A program made the translations under genes and the position numbers. Shown here piece by piece: positions 45,918-54,699 of a stretch of 64,000 nt of DNA. This stretch comes from DATFRY01 sp963764695 (lineage in GTDB: Bacteria; Myxococcota_A; Polyangia; Haliangiales; Haliangiaceae): the NCBI GenBank assembly GCA_963764695.1, contig CAVXTW010000001.1:1054001-1118000 (forward strand). The letters are read 5' to 3'. The notes beneath the pieces were generated by a model. It saw nothing but the letters and a program-made list of their open reading frames with translations, was not told the DNA's origin and ran no database searches. Numbering within the stretch: position 1 is the stretch's first letter; every line of letters starts with the position of its first letter.

Positions 45918-47006
45918 GTGCACCGGGAGCAGCGCATCGTCATCCGCTGCGAGGTCGAGTTCGAGCGGCTGGGCCGGCGAGTCCAGACCGTGTCGGAGGA
46001 CCTGAGCTCGTCGGGCGTCTTCGTGCGCACCGAGGAGCTGCTGGCGGTCGGCGCGGTGGTCGAGCTGGTCGTCCGGCTGCCCGACGGTCCCGAGTTTCGA
46101 GTGGTTTCGCGGGTCGCGCACCTGCTCACGCCGGCGGCGGCGCGCTCTCTGGGCCGCCGGCCGGGCATGGGCTTCGCGTTCCTGGCCCACGAGAACGCCG
46201 GCCGCGAGCTCCTGCTGACCTATCTCGAGGAGATGAGCGGCGACATGCCGCCCCCGCGGCTGGAGCTGCCCAGCCAGCCGTTCGCCGTGGTCGCGGATCC
46301 CGTGCAGCCGTTTCTCGACCGGCTGGAGAACGCGCTCGGCTCGATGGGCTTCGAGACCCTGCCGTTCCGCAACGGCGCCGAGGCGCTGGCCGCCTGCCAC
46401 GAGCTCATCCCGGACGTTGTCGTCGCCGCCCTCGACATGCCGGTGATGAACGGCCTGGCGCTCCTGGCGCGGCTCAAGAACAAGGCGGCGCTGGCCGAGG
46501 TGCCGGTGGTGCTGCTGGCCGAGGAGGCAAGCGATCTGACGCGCCTGCAGGCCTACCGACTGGGCGCGCGCGACGTCATCCCGCGACCGTTCACCGACGA
46601 GGAGCTGTGCATCCGCGTGGGTCGCGCGGCGCTCGACGCGCGGCGGCCCGCCCCGGAGCCGGTGCTGCGCGGCAACCTCTCCGAGATCTCGGTCGCCACC
46701 TTGCTGTCGCTGTTCGAGTTCGAGCGGCGCTCCGGCATCTTGAACCTGCACCGCGACGACGAGGCGGCCAGCCTGTACGTGGCCGGCGGCCGGGTGGTGC
46801 GCGCGCTGGGCCCGGACGCGGAGCCGGGCTCGATGGCGATGATCATGCGCCTGCTCGACTGGAAGCGCGGGCGCTTCGAGTGGAGCCCCTGCGAGGTGGT
46901 GGCCGGGGACGATCTGGGGCTGCAGACGCAACAATTGCTGCTCGAGCACGCGCGCGTGCGCGACGAGCAGGACGCCGGCCGCGGCGAGCCTCCTCGATCG
47001 GCTTGA
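45918..47006 (+). CDS. PilZ - receiver - DUF4388 (PATAN) signalling protein
   Basis: The product has 362 residues in three parts. Residues 1-100: PilZ domain (HREQRIVIRCEVEFER, the DLSSSGVFVRTEE motif), which can bind cyclic-di-GMP; the first RxxxR is imperfect. Residues about 123-240: receiver-like domain (FAVVADPVQPFLDRLENALG, ALDMPVMNGLALLARL, VVLLAEEAS, VIPRPF), whose Asp in AALDMP is kept but whose Lys is replaced. Residues about 250-340: DUF4388/PATAN (LRGNLSEISVATLLSLFEFE, GILNLHRDDEAASLYVAGGRVV). The start is GTG 45918, right behind GAGGA. Such proteins work in gliding, polarity or development signalling in myxobacteria. Confidence 0.88.
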   Translation: MHREQRIVIRCEVEFERLGRRVQTVSEDLSSSGVFVRTEELLAVGAVVELVVRLPDGPEFRVVSRVAHLLTPAAARSLGRRPGMGFAFLAHENAGRELLLTYLEEMSGDMPPPRLELPSQPFAVVADPVQPFLDRLENALGSMGFETLPFRNGAEALAACHELIPDVVVAALDMPVMNGLALLARLKNKAALAEVPVVLLAEEASDLTRLQAYRLGARDVIPRPFTDEELCIRVGRAALDARRPAPEPVLRGNLSEISVATLLSLFEFERRSGILNLHRDDEAASLYVAGGRVVRALGPDAEPGSMAMIMRLLDWKRGRFEWSPCEVVAGDDLGLQTQQLLLEHARVRDEQDAGRGEPPRSA

Positions 47007-47041
47007 CAGTCGAACTACCAAGGTAGTACTACCGAGGTAGT
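47003..47041 (+). promoter_or_regulatory. Promoter with two adjacent 14-bp palindromic operators
   Basis: TTGACA (47003-47008) is followed at 18 bases by TACTAC, a weak -10 candidate. Overlying this are two back-to-back palindromes of form ACTACC-NN-GGTAGT at 47014-47027 and 47028-47041. Paired palindromes at this position are operator-like and recall sites of BlaI/MecI/CopY-type winged-helix repressors. No such repressor gene is in the window. Confidence 0.7.
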
Positions 47042-47117
47042 CATGACTGGCTGCTCCTCACAGGAGGAATACGGTCTTCACGGAGTCGGTTGCCGCGTCA
47101 GCCAGGCAACGACCGAT

Positions 47118-49910
47118 ATGGACACATCCATGCTCGCTCGCCGTTTCCGGGCGCCCACCCCCGGTTCGCTCGCGCGAGCAGGGGCGGCGCTGCTCGCCGT
47201 CCTCCTCTCACCCGCCGCCGCCATCGCAGAAGAGGAGCGCACCGCCTCGGCGTCGACAACGACGCCGCCGCCGCCGGCGGTCACCTCCGACGCGGCGGTA
47301 GACCCCCGCGCGGGCGGGCTCGAGCCGGGAACGCGCCCGCTGCCGCGCATGGCCTCGGCCACCCGGCGCGACGGCGCCGTCGTGATCGATGGCCTGCTCG
47401 ACGAGCCGGCCTGGCGCGCGGCCAGCCCGCAGAACGGCTTCTGGCAGCGCGAGCCGCACGAGGGCGGGCGCTCGCGCTTCGCCACCGAGTTCCGCGTCCT
47501 CTACGACAACGACTCGCTCTACGTCGGCGTGCGCGCCTTCGATCCCCAGCCGGCGCTCATCCGCGGACTGCTCACGCGCCGCGACGTCGATTCGTCGTCC
47601 GACTGGATCTCGGTGAAGATCGACTCGTACCACGATCGACGCACCGCGTTCGGCTTCTGGGTCAACCCGGCCGGCGTGCAGCGCGACGTGCTGCACTTCA
47701 ACGACGTCGAGTTCGATCCCAGCTGGGACGCGGTGTGGGAGTCGAACGCGCGCACAGACGACCAGGGCTGGACGGCAGAGCTGCGCATCCCGTACGGGCA
47801 GCTGCGCTTCCCCAGCGCGGCCGAGCAGAACTGGGGCCTACAAGTGTTGCGCCGCATCCAGCGCACGCAGGAGCTCAGCGCCTGGTCGCCGTGGCCCAAG
47901 GACCTCCTGCAGGAGGTCAGCATGTTCGGCAGCGTGGTCGGCATTCGCGGCATCGCTCCGACCCGGCGGCTCGAGCTCCTGCCCTACGCGCTGGGCGGCG
48001 CCCAGCTCTACACACCGGACGACGCCGACCCGGTGCTCGACGGCCGCGACGCGCTCACCGGGCTGGGGCTCGATCTCAAGTACGGCCTGGGCTCGAGCTT
48101 CACCCTGTCCGGCACCATCAACCCGGATTTCGGCCAGGTCGAGGCCGACCCGTCGCAGGTCAACCTGGGTGCGGGCGAGATCTTCTTCGTCGAGAAGCGC
48201 CCGTTCTTCGTCGAGGGGACCGACATGTTCCGCTACTCGCTGGGCCAGGGGGACGGCGACGGCTCGGTCGAGACGATGTTCTACACCCGCCGGATCGGTG
48301 CGCCCCCGCACACCGATCCGTACGATCACGGGGACTACGTCGACGCGCCCGACGTCACCACCATCTACGGCGCCGCCAAGCTGAGCGGCAAGACCGCGAG
48401 CGGCTGGTCGGTCGGCGTGCTCGACGCGGTGACCGGCCAGGAGGACGCCATCGTGGCGTCCGAGGGCGGCGGGCCGGCCGACGCCGAGCGCATCATCCTC
48501 GAGCCGCTGACCAACTACGCGGTGGCGCGCGTGCGCAAGGACATGCGCGGCGGCTCGAGCTCGGTGGGCGCGGCGCTGACCGCGGTCAACCGCTCGATCG
48601 AGGGCACCAAGCTGGCGCTGCACGACCAGGCCTACAGCGGGGGCATCGAGGGCGTGCATCGCTTCTGGGACGACAAGTGGAGCGCCGACCTGCGCCTGGC
48701 CGGAAGCTACGTGCACGGCTCGCCCGAGGCGATCGACGAGACGCAGTCGTCCAGCGTCCACTACTGGCAGCGGCCGGACGCCGACCACCTCGACTACGAC
48801 CCGACCCGCACCAGCCTGACCGGCGGCTCGATGCTGTACTCGTTCGGCAAGATCGCCGGCGGCCACTGGCGCCTGCAGGCCGGCGGCGACATCCGCACGC
48901 CCGGCTTCGAGGTCAACGACATCGGCTTCCAGCGCAACGGCGACTATTTCTTCAACTGGGTGTGGGCGCAGTACCGCGAGGACAAGCCGGGCAACTTCCT
49001 GCGCCACTACTGGATCAATTTCAACGGCTGGCGCATGTGGGACACCTCGCCGACGGCGCTCATCACCGGCGGCAACGTCAACGGCACGTTCGACTTGCTG
49101 AACTACTGGGGCGGCAACGGCGGCATCGGGATCGAGCACACACGCCGTGATCCGTGGGGGCTGCGCGGCGGCCCGATGCTGCGGCGCGATCCGGTCTACT
49201 CGGCCTGGTTCAACGCGTGGAGCGATCCGCGCCGTCCGGTCAGCGTCACGGTCACCGGCAATGGCTACAAGGCCCCGTTCTCAGGCTCCTACGGCGGCAA
49301 CGTCACGCCGCTGGTCACGGTGCAGGCGGGCGGCAGCCTCGAGCTGGCCGCCGGGCCGCTCCTGGCCTACAACATCGACGACAACCAGTACGTCGACGAG
49401 GTCGAGGACACCGCGGGCGACCCGCACTACGTCATGGGGCGGATCCGCCAGGTGACCGCCGCGCTCACCCTGCGGGCCAGTTACACGTTCTCGCCGACCA
49501 TGGGACTTCAGCTGTACGCGCAGCCGTTCGTCAGCACCGGCCGCTACAACGAGTACAAGGAACCGGTCAGTCCGCTGGCGAAGGACTACGAGGACCGCTA
49601 CCTTGTCTTCGGCGCCGACCAGACGATGGACGAAGGCGGCGTGCGCTCTGTCGACCGCAATGGCGACGGCGTGCCCGACTATTCGTTCGAGCTGGCCGAC
49701 TTCAATTTCCGCGAGCTGCGCTCCAATCTGGTCTTTCGCTGGGAGTACCGGCCGGGCTCGACGTTCTTCCTCATCTGGAGCCACGGTCGCACCAGCGAGG
49801 CCGACGATCCCGACGGGCGCTTCGCGCTGAGCGACGATGTCTCGGCCCTGGCCGACGAGGGCGGCGAGCACATCATTCTCGCCAAGCTCAATTACTGGCT
49901 CGGTCTGTAG
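47118..49910 (+). CDS. DUF5916 outer-membrane protein with N-terminal CBM9-like domain
   Basis: This is a 930-residue secreted protein. The signal peptide ends near AIAEE. A carbohydrate-binding family 9-like domain comes first (VVIDGLLDEPAWRAA, YVGVRAFDP, DDQGWTAELRIPYGQL). The larger part is a DUF5916 barrel: TINPDFGQVEADPSQVNLG, IFFVEKRPFFVEGTDMF, TIYGAAKLSGKT, and the final ILAKLNYWLGL. Family members are outer-membrane proteins of unknown role, common in Bacteroidetes and myxobacteria. ATG 47118 is used; ATG 47130 and an upstream ATG 47043 are also in frame. Expression is probably set by the double palindrome upstream. Confidence 0.85.
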   Translation: MDTSMLARRFRAPTPGSLARAGAALLAVLLSPAAAIAEEERTASASTTTPPPPAVTSDAAVDPRAGGLEPGTRPLPRMASATRRDGAVVIDGLLDEPAWRAASPQNGFWQREPHEGGRSRFATEFRVLYDNDSLYVGVRAFDPQPALIRGLLTRRDVDSSSDWISVKIDSYHDRRTAFGFWVNPAGVQRDVLHFNDVEFDPSWDAVWESNARTDDQGWTAELRIPYGQLRFPSAAEQNWGLQVLRRIQRTQELSAWSPWPKDLLQEVSMFGSVVGIRGIAPTRRLELLPYALGGAQLYTPDDADPVLDGRDALTGLGLDLKYGLGSSFTLSGTINPDFGQVEADPSQVNLGAGEIFFVEKRPFFVEGTDMFRYSLGQGDGDGSVETMFYTRRIGAPPHTDPYDHGDYVDAPDVTTIYGAAKLSGKTASGWSVGVLDAVTGQEDAIVASEGGGPADAERIILEPLTNYAVARVRKDMRGGSSSVGAALTAVNRSIEGTKLALHDQAYSGGIEGVHRFWDDKWSADLRLAGSYVHGSPEAIDETQSSSVHYWQRPDADHLDYDPTRTSLTGGSMLYSFGKIAGGHWRLQAGGDIRTPGFEVNDIGFQRNGDYFFNWVWAQYREDKPGNFLRHYWINFNGWRMWDTSPTALITGGNVNGTFDLLNYWGGNGGIGIEHTRRDPWGLRGGPMLRRDPVYSAWFNAWSDPRRPVSVTVTGNGYKAPFSGSYGGNVTPLVTVQAGGSLELAAGPLLAYNIDDNQYVDEVEDTAGDPHYVMGRIRQVTAALTLRASYTFSPTMGLQLYAQPFVSTGRYNEYKEPVSPLAKDYEDRYLVFGADQTMDEGGVRSVDRNGDGVPDYSFELADFNFRELRSNLVFRWEYRPGSTFFLIWSHGRTSEADDPDGRFALSDDVSALADEGGEHIILAKLNYWLGL

Positions 49911-49964
49911 CACCGACACGACTGGCGATGAGCGCCCTGGGCACACATCGTGACCGCGCCAGCA

Positions 49965-49993
49965 TGTCCCTCGCCCTCGACGGGTGAGGGACA
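49965..49993 (+). terminator. Hairpin downstream of the DUF5916 gene
   Basis: TGTCCCTC (49965-49972) pairs with GAGGGACA (49986-49993). No T-run follows, so it may be a Rho-independent terminator of weak type or a 3' mRNA-stabilising hairpin. The rest of 49911-50205 shows no gene. Confidence 0.45.
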
Positions 49994-50205
49994 GCGCATC
50001 CCGGCGATCGGTCTTACGCGCTTATCGCGTCGAGAAGAACCGATCACGAAGAGTTTGCACGTCGCCTCGGGAGCAGTCGCACCGCCGTCGGTCACGACCA
50101 CGCGCGTCGAGAAACTCAAGGTCTGTGACTCGCACAAACTCGGTTCCGTTTGCGAGGGCTATTCGCTAGACTGCGCGCGCAGTGCAACGCAAGAGGTAGC
50201 GCGCA

Positions 50206-50892
50206 ATGGGTCGTGCGACGAGTTCGACGGGGAAGGTCGTGCTCTTGGTCGTCGAGGACGGGCCCAACGGCCTGTCCCTCTTCCGCGCGCTCGAGATGAC
50301 CCTCGAGGTCGAATGGGTGCGGTCGGCGGCGGAGCTGCGGGCCCGGGCGGAGCGTTCCGATCTGCGAGCGCCCAAGGTCGTCTTCATCGACCTCGACATG
50401 CCGGAGTCAACCGGCGAGGAGCCGCTGCGCACCATCCTGGTGAGCTTCCCGCTGGCCGCCGTCATCGCGCTGGCCGGCACCCTGGGCGGTGAGGACGCGG
50501 CGCGCCTCTTGTGGCAGGGCGTCCCGTACCTCAACAAGCCGGTGAGCCCGCTGGCGCTGGCCGGCCTGGCCATGCGCCTCTCCGCGCCCGGGCGCACGCG
50601 CAAGTCGTGGCCGCCCACGACCTACGTGCCCGCGCTGCTCGAGGCCAAGCAGCGCGGCGCCCACCTGGAATCGGTGTTTCGCTCCTATTCGAGCAACCGC
50701 GTGCTCAGCCGCCAGCAGCAGCTGATCCTGAGGGAATACCTCAACGGGAAGAACGACAAGGAGATCGCCCTGACCTGCCAGTGCTCGGAGGCGACAATCT
50801 ACGAGCACTGGCGGCGCATGGCGAGGAAGGCCGGCGGCTCGCAGAAGAGCGACGTCATCGCCGACTTCCACCGCTTCCTGGCCGGCGACTGA
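50206..50892 (+). CDS. LuxR/NarL-type regulator with atypical receiver
   Basis: The product has 228 residues. The N-terminal half is receiver-like: VVLLVVEDGPNGLSLFRALE, VVFIDLDMPESTGEEPL with a candidate Asp, and VPYLNKPVSP with the Lys; the acidic pair is reduced to ED. The C-terminal region has a LuxR-like helix-turn-helix (LSRQQQLILREYLNGKNDKEIALTCQCSEATIYEHWRRMARKAG). ATG 50206 follows AGAGGT. It is followed after 187 bases by the multicopper oxidase gene and could regulate it, but no site supports this. Confidence 0.85.
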   Translation: MGRATSSTGKVVLLVVEDGPNGLSLFRALEMTLEVEWVRSAAELRARAERSDLRAPKVVFIDLDMPESTGEEPLRTILVSFPLAAVIALAGTLGGEDAARLLWQGVPYLNKPVSPLALAGLAMRLSAPGRTRKSWPPTTYVPALLEAKQRGAHLESVFRSYSSNRVLSRQQQLILREYLNGKNDKEIALTCQCSEATIYEHWRRMARKAGGSQKSDVIADFHRFLAGD

Positions 50893-51079
50893 TCTGCGGC
50901 AGAAGGTCGCCGATCCGCGCCGCCCGCGGCAGGGTGTCGCGATTTCCAGGACGGCGGGTCATGAACTCCATGACTCGCGGGGACGGAGGCCGGCTCCTAT
51001 GGTGCCGCGCGAAGCGTCGAGGAGGGAGCGGGTCTGTGTGGTGGGTCGGCGCGTGGGTGCTGAACCAGCGGAGGAGCGC

Positions 51080-53737
51080 ATGCAAACGAGTCCATTCGGG
51101 CAGAGAAAGATCCTCGTCGGGATCTTCTCGCTGTCTCTGTCGCCCTGGTTGACCGGCTGCGAGCTGACCGACCCGGAAGACGAGGAGGAGTTAGGTCAGA
51201 GCCAGGAGGAAGTAGGTCCCCCGTCGCCGAACCAGGTACCGCTGGATCCGGCGACCATCCCGCAGTTCGCGATCCAGCTCCCCATCCCGCGGGTCTTCGC
51301 CCCGACGGTGATCCAGCAGGGCGGCAACGTGATCCGGCACGAGTACACGGTCTCGGCCGCGCAGACCCAGGTCCAGATGCTGCCGCCCCCGCTGCCGGCG
51401 ACAAACGTCATGGCCTACGGCGGGCAGGTCAAGATCCCCGGCTCCAACCAGACCCAGTTCGTTCGCTCGGTGCCCGGGCCGGTCTTCGACAACATCCGCG
51501 GCATCCCGTCGCTGGTGCGCTGGCGCAACGAGATGACCGGGCCGCACTTCCTCCCCATCGATCCGACCTTCCACTGGTCCAACCCGGCCACCATCGAGGT
51601 GCCGGTCGCGCCGTTCACGGCGTTCCCGCCCGGCTACCAGCTCGCCCAGCTGCCGGTCGGCATGGTGACGCACAACCACGGCCTCGTGGTCCTGCCGCAG
51701 AACGACGGCATCGCCGAGCAATGGTTCACCGCCGGTCCGGGCGCCGCCTTCCTGCGCGGCCCGACCTTCGCCACCCGGGACTACCTCAAGCCGAACGAGC
51801 AGCCCGGCACGCAGCTCTTCTATCACGATCACACGATGGGCATGACCCGCATCAGCCTGTTCGCCGGTCTGGCGGGCTCGGCCTACTACATCCGCGACCC
51901 CAACAGCCCGCTCGACCAGCCGTCGTCGCCGCTTCCCAAGGGGGAGTTCGAGATCCCGCTGGTCCTCTTCGATCGTGCGTTCTTCACCGACGGTGAGCTG
52001 AACTTCCCGAGGACGAGCACCAACATCAAGAACGCCTACTGGCAGGCCGGAGACGGCGCCAACGTCAACCTGGTCAACGGCGCGGTGTGGCCGAACCTCG
52101 ACGTCAAGCGGCAGCAGTACCGGTTCCGCATGCTGGCCATCGGCAACGGTCGCCTGTACAACGTCTCGCTCGACAATGCCGGCACGCTGGTCCCGTTCAC
52201 CATCATCGGCTCCGACGGCGGCTACCTCCCGGCACCGCAGACGGTGACGACCGTGGCGATCGCCACCACCGAGCGCGCGGACGTGCTGGTCAACTTCTCG
52301 CAGTTCCCGGTCGGCACCCAGATCATCATGCGCAACGTGGGCGGCAACCCGGCCGGCACGCTCGGCGTGATCATGCGGTTCACGGTGGTCAACAGCCCGG
52401 TGGTGGCGCCGCCGCCGCTGCCCGGCCTGGTGTCGCGCGCGTCGCTGACGCCGAACGCCCCGGTCCGCATCAAGACCCTGCACAACCACGTCGACGCCGA
52501 CGGCGACTCGCAGCGCTCGGTCGATGGCCTGGACTTCACGATGCCGGCCACCGAGTTCCCGCTGGTCGGCTCGACCGAGGATTGGCACCTGGTCAACGTC
52601 GGCGGCGGCCCGCACCAGATCCACCTGCACCTGATCGAGTTCCAGCTGATCGACCGCCAGGCGATCAACACGGCGGCGTATCTACAAGAGTGGCACCGGC
52701 TCAACGGCCACCGGCCGGTCAGCCGGCCGATCGTCGTCGATCCGACCCCGTTCCTGGTCGGCGCTCCGATCGCGCCGCTGCCGTACGAGACCGGCTGGAA
52801 GGATACCCTGCGCGCCAACAGCAACCAGGTCATGCGGCTGCGCGCGCGCTGGGCGCCGCAGGAGGTCGCGGCCGGCGGCGTCAACCCGGGGCAGAACCTG
52901 TTCCCGATAAACCCCGTCAACCCGACCACCGACCAGTTCTACCTGTGGCACTGCCACGTCCTCGGCCACGAGGACAACGACATGATGCGCAAGCTGCCGC
53001 TGGTCGGCGCGTGGGCCGGCGGCCGCAGCTACGCGCCCGGCACCGTCGTCGCCCATCAGAACATCAACTACCGGGCCCGCGTGCAGCACAACTCGCAGAA
53101 CTCGCAGCAGCCCAACACGCGCTTCGACCTGTGGGAGCGGGTGAACAACAACGACGGCACCTGGCAGCCGCAGATCATCTACGCGGTGGGCGATCGCGTC
53201 CTGCACAGCGGCCTGCTGTACATCGCGCGGACCGTGCACCAGGCGCAGGCGGGGCAGACACCGAACGCCAACCCGCTCTTGTGGGAGACGCTGCCGTCCG
53301 ACGCGTGCGGACAGCTGGCCCAGCTCTGCTCCGACGACACCGCGCCGGACGCGGTTGCCTGCGAGGCAACCGGCGTGGCCGGCGACCAGCCCACCTGCCT
53401 GGCCGACCTCGACGGCTGTCTGGCCGAGTGCGACAACCACGTGCAGACGCCCTGCTCGGGTCTCTGCAACAATCCCACCGGCTTCGCTGTCGCCGACGGG
53501 ACGGTGTTCCAGTCCGGTCCGCTCGGCACCGGCGCGGCCTGCTTCGAGAGCGAGGCGGAGATCCTGAGCGGCACCTGCACCGGCTTCAACGGCGGGCGGC
53601 GGCTCACGGTCAACGGCAAGACCATGACCTGCAACAACTCGCCGTGGCCGTATCCGCTGCCGCCGCAGCGCAACCACGGCTACTGCATCCAGACCACGGC
53701 CGGCAACAGCCCGAACGCCTCCTTCCGGGCGTTCTAG
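51080..53737 (+). CDS. Multicopper oxidase lipoprotein with two CBM5/12-like modules and Cys-rich tail
   Basis: The product has 885 residues. The lipoprotein signal ends SPWLTGC-E (Cys27). All four copper motifs are present: THNHG (His198, His200), FYHDH (His249, His251), HQIHLH (512-517) and HCHVLGHEDNDM (His624, Cys625, His626, His630, Met635), giving type 1, 2 and 3 copper. The layout is CotA/bilirubin-oxidase-like. Two modules with AWAGGRSYAPGTVV and IYAVGDRVLHSGLLYIA (about 644-688, 695-738) match chitin-binding CBM5/12. A Cys-rich end follows (about 742-885). It is next to Cus efflux genes, so Cu(I) oxidation is one plausible role. ATG follows GGAGGAGC. Confidence 0.9.
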   Translation: MQTSPFGQRKILVGIFSLSLSPWLTGCELTDPEDEEELGQSQEEVGPPSPNQVPLDPATIPQFAIQLPIPRVFAPTVIQQGGNVIRHEYTVSAAQTQVQMLPPPLPATNVMAYGGQVKIPGSNQTQFVRSVPGPVFDNIRGIPSLVRWRNEMTGPHFLPIDPTFHWSNPATIEVPVAPFTAFPPGYQLAQLPVGMVTHNHGLVVLPQNDGIAEQWFTAGPGAAFLRGPTFATRDYLKPNEQPGTQLFYHDHTMGMTRISLFAGLAGSAYYIRDPNSPLDQPSSPLPKGEFEIPLVLFDRAFFTDGELNFPRTSTNIKNAYWQAGDGANVNLVNGAVWPNLDVKRQQYRFRMLAIGNGRLYNVSLDNAGTLVPFTIIGSDGGYLPAPQTVTTVAIATTERADVLVNFSQFPVGTQIIMRNVGGNPAGTLGVIMRFTVVNSPVVAPPPLPGLVSRASLTPNAPVRIKTLHNHVDADGDSQRSVDGLDFTMPATEFPLVGSTEDWHLVNVGGGPHQIHLHLIEFQLIDRQAINTAAYLQEWHRLNGHRPVSRPIVVDPTPFLVGAPIAPLPYETGWKDTLRANSNQVMRLRARWAPQEVAAGGVNPGQNLFPINPVNPTTDQFYLWHCHVLGHEDNDMMRKLPLVGAWAGGRSYAPGTVVAHQNINYRARVQHNSQNSQQPNTRFDLWERVNNNDGTWQPQIIYAVGDRVLHSGLLYIARTVHQAQAGQTPNANPLLWETLPSDACGQLAQLCSDDTAPDAVACEATGVAGDQPTCLADLDGCLAECDNHVQTPCSGLCNNPTGFAVADGTVFQSGPLGTGAACFESEAEILSGTCTGFNGGRRLTVNGKTMTCNNSPWPYPLPPQRNHGYCIQTTAGNSPNASFRAF

Positions 53738-53762
53738 TCCGACCGCGCAGCTGATCAGTCGA

Positions 53763-53791
53763 CGGCCCCGGGGAGCAATTCCCCGGGGCCG
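53763..53791 (+). promoter_or_regulatory. Strong hairpin between oxidase and adaptor genes
   Basis: CGGCCCCGGGGA (53763-53774) and TCCCCGGGGCCG (53780-53791) make a perfect 12-bp stem with a 5-base loop, ending one base before the GGAGG ribosome site of the adaptor gene. No T-run follows. It may attenuate transcription, protect the mRNA end or hide the ribosome site. Confidence 0.65.
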
Positions 53792-53805
53792 CGGAGGTTT
53801 CGACA

Positions 53806-54699
53806 TTGAGCAGGACACGCTGGACACGTTCCCTGGCGGCGGCCGCGGCCGTCGCTATTCTTGCGTGCGGCATCCTCGTGCGCGAGCCGCTGGTCAACTG
53901 GTGGCTGGGCGGCCATGGCGACAGCCACGGTGAGACGGGCTCCGGCGGTGCCGCGCACTACACCTGCTCGATGGATCCGTCGGTGCGGGCGCGAGAGCCG
54001 GGCCAGTGTCCCATCTGCGGCATGGCGCTCACGCCGGTCACCGAGCAGCAGCGCGGCTCCGACCTCGTGCATGTCAACGGCGCCACCCTGCAGCGCATCG
54101 GCGTGCGGGTGGCCACGGTCGACGAGCGGCCGCTGCGCAGGCGCATCGTCGCCGTGGGCGCCGTGACCGAGGCCGGCGCCCAGGAGGGGGCCGCCGCTCG
54201 GGTCGATGCCCGGGTCGATCGGGCCCGCGAGATGGAGAGCGGGCTGCGGGTCGCGGTGTTGCTGCCGGCTCTGCCGCTGGTCGAGCTCGCCGGCATGATC
54301 GAGCAGGTCAGCCCCGACCCGGACACGGGCGGCGCGCGCCTGCGCGTCGCGGTGCAGGATCCCGGGTCGCTGCTGCGCCCGGGTATGCACGCGGAGGTGC
54401 AGATCCACATCGATCTGCCCGACCGCCTGGTGGTGCCGGCGCGCGCGGTCATCGTCGCCGGTGAGCGCCGCATCGTGTTCGTCGACCGCGGCAAGGGGCT
54501 GTTCGAGCCGCGCGCGATCGCGACCGGCGCGCAGGACGGCGGCCTCATCCAGGTCCGCAAGGGCCTCCAGGCCGGCGACCGGGTCGTGATGTCAGGGACC
54601 TTCCTGCTCGCGGCCGAGAACCGCATCCGCTCGAGCGGCGCGCTGTGGACCGAGGCCGAGAAGAAGCCGGCGGTGGTGAAGCCGGAGGAAAAGCCATGA
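53806..54699 (+). CDS. cusB: Short RND efflux adaptor (CusB-like) with heavy-metal-binding domain
   Basis: The product has 297 residues, well below the usual 400 or more. An N-terminal signal-anchor precedes a heavy-metal-binding domain (YTCSMDPSVRAREPGQCPIC). The beta-barrel part (VSPDPDTGGARLRVAVQDPG, LLRPGMHAEVQIHIDLP) and membrane-proximal part (ATGAQDGGLIQVRKGLQAGDRV) are present. The lipoyl domain and coiled-coil hairpin expected between AVGAVTEAG and the barrel are almost absent (about 40 residues left). TTG 53806 is the start, nine bases after GGAGG. It overlaps cusA by ATGA. It would deliver Cu/Ag to CusA, but contact with an outer-membrane channel is doubtful. Confidence 0.85.
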   Translation: MSRTRWTRSLAAAAAVAILACGILVREPLVNWWLGGHGDSHGETGSGGAAHYTCSMDPSVRAREPGQCPICGMALTPVTEQQRGSDLVHVNGATLQRIGVRVATVDERPLRRRIVAVGAVTEAGAQEGAAARVDARVDRAREMESGLRVAVLLPALPLVELAGMIEQVSPDPDTGGARLRVAVQDPGSLLRPGMHAEVQIHIDLPDRLVVPARAVIVAGERRIVFVDRGKGLFEPRAIATGAQDGGLIQVRKGLQAGDRVVMSGTFLLAAENRIRSSGALWTEAEKKPAVVKPEEKP

